In this document: positions 1 through 8,740 of the stretch, piece after piece | How the letters are laid out: the number at the start of each line of letters is the position of its first letter | Position numbering within the stretch: position 1 is the stretch's first letter | DNA from: Acidimicrobiia bacterium | Lineage (GTDB): Bacteria > Actinomycetota > Acidimicrobiia > Spongiisociales > ZC4RG35 | Assembly (NCBI GenBank): GCA_017577575.1 | Contig: PKRG01000004.1 | Span: 101,149 to 165,148 of the forward strand | DNA: 64,000 bases | Reading direction: 5' to 3' | Notes under the pieces: generated by a model | What the model was told of the DNA's origin: nothing | Databases searched by the model: none | Seen by the model: only the letters and a program-made list of their open reading frames with translations | Made by a program: the position numbers and the translations under genes

Positions 1-1
1 C

Positions 2-220
2 CGCCAGCATCTGGGCCGGGACGAGCCCATCGGCGAGATCCCCAACGAGAAGCTCAACATCTACGGCGGTTCGATCAGCCTCGGCCATCCCTTCGGCGCC
101 ACCGGCGCCCGCCAGCTCCTGACGATGGCCAACGAGCTCGTCCGCCGCGACAGAGGCACCGCCCTAGTCTCCCAGTGCGCCGCCGGCGGCCTGGGAGCGA
201 CCGTGATCCTGGAGCGCTGA
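2..220 (+). CDS. fadI: Acetyl-CoA C-acyltransferase (thiolase), C-terminal fragment
   Basis: This is the last 72 codons of a thiolase that begins upstream of the window. It would cleave 3-ketoacyl-CoA with CoA to acetyl-CoA and a shortened acyl-CoA, the last step of beta-oxidation. Visible motifs are GGSISLGHPFGATGAR, with the active-site His in GHPFGATG, and CAAGGLGATV, with the second catalytic Cys. The CAAGGLG form resembles FadI-type rather than FadA-type thiolases. The stop is two bases before the ATG of the FadJ-like gene, so the two are probably co-transcribed as a trifunctional beta-oxidation unit. The family assignment is secure; the FadI subtype is inferred from short sequence. Confidence 0.9.
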   Translation, partial: RQHLGRDEPIGEIPNEKLNIYGGSISLGHPFGATGARQLLTMANELVRRDRGTALVSQCAAGGLGATVILER

Positions 221-222
221 AC

Positions 223-2373
223 ATGTCGCAGACCGACACTCTCGAGCATTTCCGCCTCGAGGTCTCCGACGGCGTCGCCACGGTGGTGATCGACCGGGCC
301 GACGACGACCTCAACACGCTGGACCCGTCGTTGATGGAGGACTTCCTCGCCGTTCTCGACCGGCTCGAGAACGACGCCTCGATCTCGGCCGTCGTCATCA
401 CCTCGGCCAAGCCCGACTTCCTGGCCGGGGCCAACATCAAGTGGTTCTCCGAGCTCACTCCCGAGACGGGCACCGAGGCAATCCGCGCCGCCCACGCCGC
501 CTTCGACCGTCTCGAGCGGCTCCACACCCACCGGGGAAAGCCCGTGGTGGCCGCCATCCACGGCGCCTGCCTGGGAGGCGGCAACGAGTTGGCGCTCGCC
601 TGCTCGTACCGCATCGCCACCGACGACCCGAAGACCCGTCTCGGCCAGCCCGAGGTGCAGCTCGGGGTCATCCCCGCCGGTGGGGGGACGCAGCGGCTGC
701 CGCGCCTGATCGGGATCGCCCCCGCCCTCGATCTGATCCTCACCGGAAAGACCGTCGACGCCCGCCGCGCCCACCGCTTGGGCCTCGTCGACGAGGTCGT
801 GCCCCCCAAGCTCCTCGCCGAGGTCGCCCGCCGCCGCGCCAAGGAGCTGGTCGGCAGAGGGCGGCCGGCGAAGAAGCCGCGCCTGAGGGACCGGCTGGAC
901 CCGGCCGGCCTCCAGAAGCTCGCCCTCGAGACCAACCCGGTGGGTCAGCATCTCCTCTTCCAGCAGGCCCGAAAGAAGCTGCTGGAGGAGACCAAAGGGA
1001 ACTTCCCCGCCCCGGAGAAGGCCCTCGAGGCGATGCGGGTCGGGTTCCACAAGGGGCTGCGCGCCGGCTACGACGCCGAGGCGCGCTTCTTCGGCGAGTT
1101 GGTCGCCTCCCCGGAGTCGAAAGCCCTCCGGTCGATCTTCTTCGCCACCCGCCACAAGCCCGACACCACCGGCGCCCGGAAGGTGGGGAAGGTGGGGATC
1201 CTGGGCGGCGGCCTGATGGGCTCGGGAATCGCCACCGTGTCGGCCCTCCGAGCCCAGAGCCTCGTCCGCGTCAAGGAGGTGGACCCGGCGGCGGCGGCGC
1301 GGGCGAAGGCCTACGTCGCCAAGGTGCTCGCCGAGCGCGTCCGGCGGAAGCGGATGCGGCCCTTCGACGCCGAGCAGGTCCAGCTGCGGATCACGACGAC
1401 CACCGACTGGTCGGGGTTCGCCGACGTCGACTTGGTGATAGAGGCCGTGTTCGAGGACCTCGAGCTGAAGCGCCAGGTGTTGCGCGAGGTGGAGTCGGTC
1501 GTCCCGCCGGAGACAGTCTTCGCCTCGAACACCTCGTCGATCCCGATCGCCCAGATCGCCGCGGCCTCGTCGCGTCCGGAGAACGTGGTCGGCATGCACT
1601 ACTTCTCGCCGGTCGAGAAGATGCCGCTCCTCGAGGTCGTGGTCACCGACCAGACCTCGAAAGAAGCAGAGGCGACGGCGGTTGCGTACGGCCTCGCCCA
1701 GGGCAAGACCGTGATCGTGGTCAACGACGGGCCCGGGTTCTACACCACCCGAATCCTCGGCCCCTACTCGGCCGAGGCGTTCCACCTCCTCTCCGAGGGC
1801 GCCTCCGTCGAAGACATCGACCAGGCGATCGAAGCGTGGGGATTCCCGGTCGGGCCGCTGCGTCTGGCCGACGAGGTCGGCATCGACGTCGGCGCCAAGA
1901 TCTCGGTGGTCCTGGTCGACGCCTTCGGGGACAGGGTGGCTCCGCCCCGGGCGATGGAGAACCTCGTCGCCGCCGACCGCAAGGGCCGCAAGAATCGGAA
2001 GGGCTTCTATGCGTACGACGAGTCCGGGAAACGGGGCGGCGTCGACGCCACCGTCTACGCCGATCTGGGCATCGAGCCGACCGGGCACATCAGCCGCACC
2101 GAGATCCAGGAGCGGATCACGCTCGCCATGATCAACGAGGCCGCCCGCTGCCTGGAGGAGGGCGTGCTCCGATCCGCGGAGGACGGCGACATCGGAGCGG
2201 TCATGGGGCTCGGCTTCCCGCCGTTTCGCGGCGGGCCGTTCTTCTGGATCGACCAGCAGGGGGCGCGCCGAGTCGTCGAGCGGCTGAGGGCGCTGGAAGA
2301 GCGGCTGGGCCCTCGCTTCACCCCCGCCGAGATCCTCGTCGAGGCCGCCGAGAGCGGCCGCAGCTTCCGCTGA
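223..2373 (+). CDS. fadJ: 3-hydroxyacyl-CoA dehydrogenase / enoyl-CoA hydratase (FadJ-like)
   Basis: A 716-residue bifunctional beta-oxidation alpha subunit, close to the usual FadJ length of about 714. The N-terminal crotonase domain (about 1-290) carries both catalytic Glu residues, in LGGGNELALAC (E122) and GQPEVQLGVIP (E144). The dehydrogenase half begins near residue 323 with the NAD-binding GILGGGLMGSG. It contains NTSSIPI and GMHYFSPVEKMP with the catalytic His near 458, and ends with the repeated C-terminal domain (GFPPFRGGPFFW). The chosen ATG lies two bases after the thiolase stop. An in-frame upstream start at 175 would overlap the thiolase gene by 46 bases. The stop abuts the stop of the convergent metalloprotease-like gene with no spacer. 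Confidence 0.95.
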   Translation: MSQTDTLEHFRLEVSDGVATVVIDRADDDLNTLDPSLMEDFLAVLDRLENDASISAVVITSAKPDFLAGANIKWFSELTPETGTEAIRAAHAAFDRLERLHTHRGKPVVAAIHGACLGGGNELALACSYRIATDDPKTRLGQPEVQLGVIPAGGGTQRLPRLIGIAPALDLILTGKTVDARRAHRLGLVDEVVPPKLLAEVARRRAKELVGRGRPAKKPRLRDRLDPAGLQKLALETNPVGQHLLFQQARKKLLEETKGNFPAPEKALEAMRVGFHKGLRAGYDAEARFFGELVASPESKALRSIFFATRHKPDTTGARKVGKVGILGGGLMGSGIATVSALRAQSLVRVKEVDPAAAARAKAYVAKVLAERVRRKRMRPFDAEQVQLRITTTTDWSGFADVDLVIEAVFEDLELKRQVLREVESVVPPETVFASNTSSIPIAQIAAASSRPENVVGMHYFSPVEKMPLLEVVVTDQTSKEAEATAVAYGLAQGKTVIVVNDGPGFYTTRILGPYSAEAFHLLSEGASVEDIDQAIEAWGFPVGPLRLADEVGIDVGAKISVVLVDAFGDRVAPPRAMENLVAADRKGRKNRKGFYAYDESGKRGGVDATVYADLGIEPTGHISRTEIQERITLAMINEAARCLEEGVLRSAEDGDIGAVMGLGFPPFRGGPFFWIDQQGARRVVERLRALEERLGPRFTPAEILVEAAESGRSFR

Positions 2374-3000
2374 TCACTGGCTCTCGGAGCTGACCCACAG
2401 CGGCGCCAGGTCCACGGCCCGTTCGGCGAGGATCTGGGATGCCTCACGGGCGTTGGCCGCGGCCATCAGCCACGAAAGGTCGTTGAGGAACGCTTCGACG
2501 CTGACGTCGCCGCCGATGCGGTACGGGCCGCCGTCGTTCTCCGACCAGTAGAGATACCAGGTGATGATGTCGGCGGCGTGCTCCGAAGCCCGGTCCATCC
2601 ACGGGTGCTCCCGGGACCGCCACGTGGGGGTGCCGCGCCGCAGGGCGAACTCGTGGCGCTGGACCGAGTCGAGGTTCACGAACGCCCAGGCATGAGCCAG
2701 CTCGTGGACGACGACGTCCTCGGACACCGTGCAGATCTTGGCGATCTTGATCGGCCACGAGTCCACGGCCTGCCCGCGGGGCTGGCAGCGCTCCCCGAAC
2801 GAGACCTTCCGGACGTGGGTGAGGGGCAGTTCGAGGCCGGCAGCCTGGAAGCGGGCCACCGCCGACTCGACGATCTTCGCTTCCTCGGCGTCGAAGCCCG
2901 AGTGGGTGACAGGACCGGCGGCTGCCTGCACCGTGACCACGGCCGCCCCCAGCGCCAACACGACGGCCAACACCCGTGCGGTACGACGGAATCGGCGCAT
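2374..3000 (-). CDS. Secreted HExxH (gluzincin-like) putative metalloprotease
   Basis: A 208-residue protein with an Arg-rich start and hydrophobic segment (MRRFRRTARVLAVVLALGAA) that looks like a signal peptide, so it is probably exported. The body has VVVHELAHAWAF, a zinc-binding HExxH helix, followed about 40 residues later by ASEHAADIITWYLYW, whose Glu/His could supply the third ligand as in small gluzincins. Two Cys residues between the signal and the HExxH could form a disulfide. No substrate or named family was recognised; it resembles actinobacterial proteins of unknown function. The start was chosen because the signal peptide begins there. Longer in-frame starts exist but add no recognisable sequence. 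Confidence 0.7.
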   Translation of the reverse strand: MRRFRRTARVLAVVLALGAAVVTVQAAAGPVTHSGFDAEEAKIVESAVARFQAAGLELPLTHVRKVSFGERCQPRGQAVDSWPIKIAKICTVSEDVVVHELAHAWAFVNLDSVQRHEFALRRGTPTWRSREHPWMDRASEHAADIITWYLYWSENDGGPYRIGGDVSVEAFLNDLSWLMAAANAREASQILAERAVDLAPLWVSSESQ

Positions 3001-3137
3001 TGTGCCGGCCAAGTGCGGACCTCCAGACCCGAAGCGGCGTCGGACGAGCGAGAGAGAGCTGAGCTCGACCCCGCTCGCACCATACATCGGCACATGGCCG
3101 CGCGAACCCGACCGATATGGGTCTTTCGGGCCCTTTT

Positions 3138-4964
3138 TCAGGGGCCGCGGCGATCGGCGGAAGTGCCCCGCCTCCAGGACTCGTACAGCCGCCCGTAGAC
3201 GCCTCCCTCGGCGAGCAGCTGGGCGTGGGGGCCGTCCTGGACGATGCGCCCCTGATCGAAGACGAGGACCCGGTCCGCCTGCTCGGCGGTGGAGAGCCGG
3301 TGGGCGATCGTCACCACGGTCCTCCCGGATGCCAACCCCTCCAACGCCCGGTTGATCCGCTGCTCGGTGACGGGGTCGACCGCCGAGGTCGCCTCGTCGA
3401 GGACCAGCAGGTCGGGGTCGGCGATGGCCGCCCGCGCCAGCGTGACGAGCTGGCGTTCGCCCACCGACAGGGCGCTTCCCCTCTCCCCGACCGGGGTGTG
3501 GAGACCCAGGGGGAGCTCCTCCAGCCACCCGTCCAACCCCAGCTCGCGGAAGGTCTCTTCGATTTCGTCGTCGGTGGCGTCCGGCCGCCCCATCCGCACG
3601 TTGTCGGCCACCGACCCGGAGAACAGCATGCCCTCCTGGGGCACCATGACCACCCGGTCCCGCAGGGAGCGGAAGCGCACCGTGGACACGTCGACGTCCC
3701 CGATACGGACCACCCCCTCGGTCGGGTCCATCAGGCGGGTGAGGAGCTTGGCGAAGGTCGTCTTGCCGGATCCGGTCTCACCCACCACGGCGACTTTCTG
3801 TTTGGGCTCGATGCGGACCGAGACGTCGATGAGAGCCGCCGGGCCGGTGGCTTCGGCCGCTGATTCCCCCGCCCTCGGGTACCGGAACGTGACCGACTCG
3901 AAAGTGGCCCCGAGGGGCCAGTTGGGAAGGTCCACCCCGTCGGGGCCCGGGTCGGCGACGTCGGGCTCCAGGTCGAGGACGTCGAGCACCCGCCTCCACC
4001 CCGCCACCGCGGTCTGCGCTTCGTTCACCGCCTCCCCGAGGATCTGGATGGGCTGGATGAACAGTTGCACGAGGAACATGAAGGCGATCACCTCGCCGAC
4101 GGTGCTCGACCCCCGCACCGCCAGGAGCGTCCCGACGACCACCACCGCCGCCAGCACCAGAGCCGACAGGACCTCGGCCGCACCCGAGAACGACGAAGAG
4201 AGGACGCCGGTGCGGGTTCCGGCGACGCGGTGCTCCTCGATGGCCACGGCGAGCCGCCGTCTCACCCGGTCCTCGATCCCGTACGCCCTGATCACCGGCG
4301 CCCCCACCACCACCTCGGCCAGCACGGCGAGGAGGCGCCCCACCTTCTCCCGCACGGTGAGGTAGGCGGCGTCGAGGCGCCGCTGGAACCAGCGCATCAC
4401 CACCGCGATCAACGGCAACGAGGCAGCCACGACCGCTCCGAGCGGCACCGAGTACACGAACATGACGACCAGGGCGAGCAGGGCCTGGCCGCCGTTGGTG
4501 ATGAGCTGGAGGCCCGCCCATTGCATGAAGCGGCTGATCTCGTCCACGTCCGACGTGACGCGGGAGACGAGGGCGCCGCGTTGCTCGGCCGCCTGGTGCA
4601 GCATCGACAGGTCGTGGATGTGGCGGAACGCCCGCACCCGCAGCCCCGACAGGGCGGTCTCGGACACCTTCGCCAAACGGAGGTGCATCCATCCGGTGGC
4701 GCCGGCGGTGACGAGGACTGCACCCAGAGCCAGGGCACACATCTGCATCACGAAACCCATGTCCACGCCCGAGGACGTGATGCCCCGGTCGATCACCTGC
4801 TGGATGGCGACCGGGATGATCACCCGCCCGGCCGTGGCGACGACAGCCAAGGCGAGTGTCCCCGGCAGCCCCCGGCGGAGCTCCGGCGAGAGCCTCAGCC
4901 CGCGGCGGATGGTGGTGAGGGCGCCCGCCCGGGCCGATCGCGGAGGCAGCGTGGTGGCGGTCAT
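3138..4964 (-). CDS. ABC exporter half-transporter with consensus Walker B and H-loop
   Basis: A 608-residue half-transporter with an N-terminal six-helix exporter membrane domain (about 20-320) and a C-terminal nucleotide-binding domain. The NBD has Walker A GETGSGKTTFAKL, Walker B LLVLDEATSAVD with the catalytic Glu, and H-loop VTIAHRLST. The signature motif is altered to LSVGERQLVTLARA instead of LSGGQ. The start ATG overlaps the stop of the upstream half-transporter by the four bases ATGA, so the two are translationally coupled and should form a heterodimer. Lipid or drug export is usual for this MdlB/MsbA-like class; the substrate cannot be told from sequence. Confidence 0.92.
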   Translation of the reverse strand: MTATTLPPRSARAGALTTIRRGLRLSPELRRGLPGTLALAVVATAGRVIIPVAIQQVIDRGITSSGVDMGFVMQMCALALGAVLVTAGATGWMHLRLAKVSETALSGLRVRAFRHIHDLSMLHQAAEQRGALVSRVTSDVDEISRFMQWAGLQLITNGGQALLALVVMFVYSVPLGAVVAASLPLIAVVMRWFQRRLDAAYLTVREKVGRLLAVLAEVVVGAPVIRAYGIEDRVRRRLAVAIEEHRVAGTRTGVLSSSFSGAAEVLSALVLAAVVVVGTLLAVRGSSTVGEVIAFMFLVQLFIQPIQILGEAVNEAQTAVAGWRRVLDVLDLEPDVADPGPDGVDLPNWPLGATFESVTFRYPRAGESAAEATGPAALIDVSVRIEPKQKVAVVGETGSGKTTFAKLLTRLMDPTEGVVRIGDVDVSTVRFRSLRDRVVMVPQEGMLFSGSVADNVRMGRPDATDDEIEETFRELGLDGWLEELPLGLHTPVGERGSALSVGERQLVTLARAAIADPDLLVLDEATSAVDPVTEQRINRALEGLASGRTVVTIAHRLSTAEQADRVLVFDQGRIVQDGPHAQLLAEGGVYGRLYESWRRGTSADRRGP

Positions 4965-6793
4965 GCCGTGTTCTCGATGTCGTAGGCGTCGATGAGGGCG
5001 GCGTATTCGGGGAGGGTCCGGTACAGCTCCTCGTGGCTGCCCCGGCCGATGACCCGGCCGTCGCTGATGAAGAAGACCTCGTCGGCGAGCATGATCGACG
5101 AGCGCCGGTACGCCACCATCACCACCGTGGTCGACAGGGTGGCGAGGCCCTCGAGGATCGCTGCCTCGACCGCCGGATCGACCGCCGAGGTGGCGTCGTC
5201 CAACACCAGCAGCCTCGGCTTGCGGATGAGCGCCCGGGCCAGGGCCACCCGCTGGCGCTGGCCGCCCGACAGGGCCGCTCCCCGCTCACCGACGTGGGTG
5301 TCGTACCCGTCGGGGAGCGCGGCGATGAAGTCGTGGGCCTGGGCCAGCCGGGCCGCTTCTTCGATCTCCTCTTGGGTGTAGTCCCCGCCGAGGGTGATGT
5401 TCGCCCGGATCGTGTCGTCGAAGAGGAACGGCTCCTGGAAGACCAGGGCCACGCTCTCGGATATCTCCTCCCGGTCCAGGTCGGCCAGACCCCGATCGTC
5501 GAGGCGGATGTCGCCGCGGTCGGGGTCGTAGAGGCGGACGAGGAGGTGGGCGATCGTCGACTTGCCCGCTCCCGTCGGCCCGACCAGGGCGACGGTCTTG
5601 CCCGGCTCGACGTCGAGGGTGACCGACTCGATGCCGCGACGTTCCGACTCCTCGCCGGCGGAGTGCTCCAGGTCGGCTTCCGCCAGGTCGACGACCTTCG
5701 TCTCCGGGTACAGGTAGCTGACGTCGGAGGCGGCAGCCGAGGCGGCGCCGTCGGAGTCGAGCCGCTCCTCGCCGTAGGTGACGCGTTCGCGGGTGCGCAG
5801 CACCGCCTCCACCCGTTCCCAGCCGACGACAGCGCGCGGCAGCTCGCCGAGCAGCCACCCGAACACCCGCATCGGCAGCGCGACGAGACGGAACAGGTAG
5901 GCGAAGGTGACGAGGTCGCCGGCCGAGAGCACACCCCGGTCGACCCGCCACGCCCCCACGGCGAGGATGGCCAGGATGGCGACGTTGGGCAGGCCCTCGA
6001 TGAACGGGTCGAAGGTCGCCCGCAGCCGTCCCACCTCGACCATCCGGTCACGCAGCAGGTCGGACCTCTCGCCGAAGCGGTCGACCTCCGCCTCCTCCCG
6101 TCCCAGGGTCTTGACGACCAACGCCGCATCGAACGACTCGTGGGCGATCTCGGCGACCTCGGCCCTGAGCCGCTGCGCCTCCGCCGCCGCCGCCCGCATC
6201 CGCCGCTGGTAGACGAGGTTGGCGACGGCGATCGCCGGAACCGCCAGGAACCCGACCAACGCCAGGAAGGGGTCCGTGATGACCATGACCACGGCGGTGA
6301 TCACGAGCATCAGGGCCACGCCGAAGGCCATGGGCAGTGGGTTGGCGATGAACGCGGCCGACTCGACGTCCGAGTTCACGTTGGAGAGGAGCTGGCCGGC
6401 CGGGTGGCGCCGGTGCCATTCGATGGGCAGCTGCAGATAGCGGTCGGTGACCTCGGTGCGGTCCTTCGCCTGGAGCGCGTACAGGGCGGCGTAGGCCCCC
6501 AACCGCCGGGTGGTGATGCCGATCGCCCGGATCGTCGACACCCCGAGGATGGCCACGGCGGCACCGGCGAGGAGGGCGCCGTCGACTTCGCCGGCCTGCA
6601 CCGACGGGATCAGCACCTTGTCGGTGACCCACCCGAGCACGTACGACGACACGACGGTGGCTCCGGCGAACAGCGTCGTGCCGACACCACCGATCGTGAA
6701 CTGTCGGGCGGCGCGTTTCAGCTGGCGCCAGATGAGAGCCGCACCGCGACCGCCGACGGGTCGAACGGGTGCGGCCGTCGAGCCTCGATCCAC
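4961..6793 (-). CDS. ABC exporter half-transporter with degenerate ATP site
   Basis: A half-transporter of about 610 residues, first gene of the exporter pair. The membrane domain is followed by an NBD with Walker A GPTGAGKSTIAHL, a normal LSGGQRQRVALARAL signature, Walker B LLVLDDATSAVD (Asp where the catalytic Glu should be) and an H-loop VMVAYRRSS with Tyr instead of His. These changes are those expected of the non-catalytic subunit in heterodimeric exporters. The start is uncertain. The GTG at 6793 leaves a short gap to the divergent Nudix gene, whereas a TTG at 6832 would nearly abut it. Substrate unknown. Confidence 0.9.
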   Translation of the reverse strand: MDRGSTAAPVRPVGGRGAALIWRQLKRAARQFTIGGVGTTLFAGATVVSSYVLGWVTDKVLIPSVQAGEVDGALLAGAAVAILGVSTIRAIGITTRRLGAYAALYALQAKDRTEVTDRYLQLPIEWHRRHPAGQLLSNVNSDVESAAFIANPLPMAFGVALMLVITAVVMVITDPFLALVGFLAVPAIAVANLVYQRRMRAAAAEAQRLRAEVAEIAHESFDAALVVKTLGREEAEVDRFGERSDLLRDRMVEVGRLRATFDPFIEGLPNVAILAILAVGAWRVDRGVLSAGDLVTFAYLFRLVALPMRVFGWLLGELPRAVVGWERVEAVLRTRERVTYGEERLDSDGAASAAASDVSYLYPETKVVDLAEADLEHSAGEESERRGIESVTLDVEPGKTVALVGPTGAGKSTIAHLLVRLYDPDRGDIRLDDRGLADLDREEISESVALVFQEPFLFDDTIRANITLGGDYTQEEIEEAARLAQAHDFIAALPDGYDTHVGERGAALSGGQRQRVALARALIRKPRLLVLDDATSAVDPAVEAAILEGLATLSTTVVMVAYRRSSIMLADEVFFISDGRVIGRGSHEELYRTLPEYAALIDAYDIENTA

Positions 6794-6838
6794 GACGTCC
6801 GAGGGTATCGTCGGTGGGCCGCCAACCCCCAAACGGCC

Positions 6839-7291
6839 GTGATCTCAGCCGGCATCCTCCCCTACCGTTTCCGCCAGACCCTCGAGGTCCTCATCGCCCA
6901 TCCCGGAGGGCCGTTCTGGGCCGGAAAGGACGACGGCGCCTGGTCGGTGATCAAGGGCCTGGTCGAAGCGGAGGAGGATCCCCGGGAGACGGCGAGGCGG
7001 GAGTTCCGCGAGGAGACCGGGTGGGAGCCGCCGCCCGAGCCGTGGATCGAGCTCGGCGAGGTGCGGCTCCGGTCCGGGAAGCGGGTTCGGGTCTGGGCCG
7101 CCGCCGGCGACTACGACCCCGCCACCATCGAGCCGGGTACCTTCACGACGACGTTGCGAGGAAAGCCCGCCACCTTCCCCGAGATCGACCGGGCCGACTG
7201 GTTCGACGTGGACACCGCGCGGCGCAAGCTGAACCCCGCCTACGGGCCGATCCTCGACGCCCTGGAACGACAGCTCGCCCAGGGTGGTTGA
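6839..7291 (+). CDS. Nudix hydrolase
   Basis: A 150-residue protein opening with SAGILPYR and containing a Nudix box beginning GLVEAEEDPRETARREFREE and ending TGW, with the metal-binding REFREE core. It should hydrolyse a nucleoside diphosphate linked to another moiety. The family resembles small bacterial Nudix proteins acting on NTPs or dinucleoside polyphosphates; the substrate is not predictable here. The GTG start is the only in-frame start just ahead of the conserved SAGIL strand. It lies very close to the divergent exporter gene, so their promoters must overlap coding sequence. msrB follows 18 bases downstream and may share a transcript. Confidence 0.85.
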   Translation: MISAGILPYRFRQTLEVLIAHPGGPFWAGKDDGAWSVIKGLVEAEEDPRETARREFREETGWEPPPEPWIELGEVRLRSGKRVRVWAAAGDYDPATIEPGTFTTTLRGKPATFPEIDRADWFDVDTARRKLNPAYGPILDALERQLAQGG

Positions 7292-7309
7292 ATGGATCGA
7301 GGTGATTCC

Positions 7310-7720
7310 ATGAGCGACCTGCCCAAGACCGACGCCGAATGGCGTGAGAAGCTCAGCTTCGAGCAGTATCACGTCCTCCGTCAGGGCGGCACCGAGCGCG
7401 CCTTCACGGGCAAGTACTGGGACGAGCACCGCAAGGGCACCTATCGATGCGCCGGCTGCGGCCAACCCCTGTTCTCGTCGGACACCAAGTACGAGTCGGG
7501 GACCGGATGGCCGAGCTTCTACCAGCCGCTCGAGGGGGCGAAGATCGAAGAGCACGAGGACCGCTCCTACGGCATGGTCCGCACCGAGGTGAAGTGCGGC
7601 AACTGCGGCGGTCATCTGGGCCACGTCTTCCCCGACGGCCCCGACCCGACCGGGTTGCGGTACTGCATGAACTCGGCGGCGCTGGACCTGGAGCTCGCCG
7701 AGGAGGAGTCCCCCGACTGA
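7310..7720 (+). CDS. msrB: Peptide-methionine (R)-S-oxide reductase
   Basis: A 136-residue MsrB that reduces the R-epimer of methionine sulfoxide in proteins, a cytoplasmic oxidative-damage repair enzyme. The two zinc-binding CxxC pairs are visible (C47/C50 in CAGC, C96/C99 in CGNC). So are the substrate motif SGTGWPSF and the catalytic Cys119 in RYCMNSAAL. No Cys sits at the usual resolving position just before SGTGWPSF, so recycling may rely directly on an external thiol. The ATG at 7310 follows a GAGGTGA ribosome site; an ATG six codons upstream is less well placed. Confidence 0.95.
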   Translation: MSDLPKTDAEWREKLSFEQYHVLRQGGTERAFTGKYWDEHRKGTYRCAGCGQPLFSSDTKYESGTGWPSFYQPLEGAKIEEHEDRSYGMVRTEVKCGNCGGHLGHVFPDGPDPTGLRYCMNSAALDLELAEEESPD

Positions 7721-7765
7721 GGATTCCGGGCGGTCCGCGATCGGCGCGGTAGGGTGGCTGGCTCA

Positions 7766-8740
7766 ATGGCCACCGTCCCTTCCACGGATCCCGTCCGCCG
7801 CGCCGCCCCGTCACCGCGGCGCCGCCCGACGCGGACGCGCAGCTTCGGCTCCGGCAAACGCGAGAGCCACGACGCGTCCGGTTTCTACCGTCGGTTCCAG
7901 GCGCCGGTCCTCTCCGACGATTCCGACGTGCGCCGGCCCGCCGCCACCGACGTCCTCTTCTGCGGTGACGCGGCAAAGATGACCGAAGACCAGGTGGCGG
8001 ACCGCTCCGTGGCGCTGGTGGTCACCTCGCCGCCGTACTTCGCCGGCAAGGAGTACGAGGAGGATCTCGCTTCCGGCGAGGTCCCGAAGAGCTACGTGGA
8101 GTACCTGGAGAAGCTGTACGAGGTCCTCGCCGTCTGCGTCGACAAGCTCGAGCCGGGCGGGCGCATGGCGATCAACGTGGCCAACCTCGGCCGCAAGCCG
8201 TATCGGTCCCTGTCCGCCGACGTGATCTCGATCCTCCAGGACGACCTCGGGCTGCTCCTGCGGGGGGAGATCATCTGGCGCAAGGCGAAAGGCGCCGGCG
8301 GGTCGTGCGCCTGGGGGTCGTTCCGCTCCCCGGCCAATCCCGTGTTGCGGGACGTGACCGAGCGGGTGATCGTCGCCTCCAAGGGCCGCTTCGACCGGGC
8401 CCTCTCCCGCCGTCGGCGGCAGGAGTTGGGGCTCCCCCACGAGCCGACGATCGGGACGGAGGAGTTCCTCGAGGCCACCCTCGACGTCTGGGAGATCCCA
8501 CCCGAGTCGGCGACACGGGTGGGCCATCCCGCCCCGTTCCCGGTGGAGTTGCCCCGCCGCCTCATCGAGCTCTACACATATCGAGGCGACCTGGTGCTCG
8601 ACCCCTTCATCGGGTCGGGCACGACGGCGGTGGCGGCGATCGAGACCGGACGCCACTACGTGGGGTTCGACACCGACCCGTCCTACATCGCCCTGGCCGA
8701 GGAGCGCATCGCCCGCTTCCGGCAGGAGAAAGGACTGTGA
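7766..8740 (+). CDS. Solitary DNA methyltransferase, beta class (N4-cytosine-like)
   Basis: A 324-residue DNA methyltransferase. The catalytic TSPPY motif (about 87-91) precedes the AdoMet-binding DPFIGSGTT motif (about 280), the motif order of beta-class enzymes. The SPPY form is more common in N4-cytosine methylases, while NPPY or DPPY favours N6-adenine; the base is therefore inferred. No restriction endonuclease or specificity gene lies nearby, so it is an orphan methylase. The first ~55 residues are Arg/Pro-rich and probably disordered. The start was set at an ATG; a GTG four codons upstream is possible. Its TGA is immediately followed by the ATG of the phosphatase gene. Confidence 0.85.
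   Translation: MATVPSTDPVRRAAPSPRRRPTRTRSFGSGKRESHDASGFYRRFQAPVLSDDSDVRRPAATDVLFCGDAAKMTEDQVADRSVALVVTSPPYFAGKEYEEDLASGEVPKSYVEYLEKLYEVLAVCVDKLEPGGRMAINVANLGRKPYRSLSADVISILQDDLGLLLRGEIIWRKAKGAGGSCAWGSFRSPANPVLRDVTERVIVASKGRFDRALSRRRRQELGLPHEPTIGTEEFLEATLDVWEIPPESATRVGHPAPFPVELPRRLIELYTYRGDLVLDPFIGSGTTAVAAIETGRHYVGFDTDPSYIALAEERIARFRQEKGL

Noticed and set aside
61-2088. A 675-codon open frame antisense to fadJ, and many similar long antisense frames across the window
   Set aside because: High GC content leaves few stop codons in opposite frames. These frames are Arg/Gly/His-rich, lack recognisable domains and cover well-supported genes.
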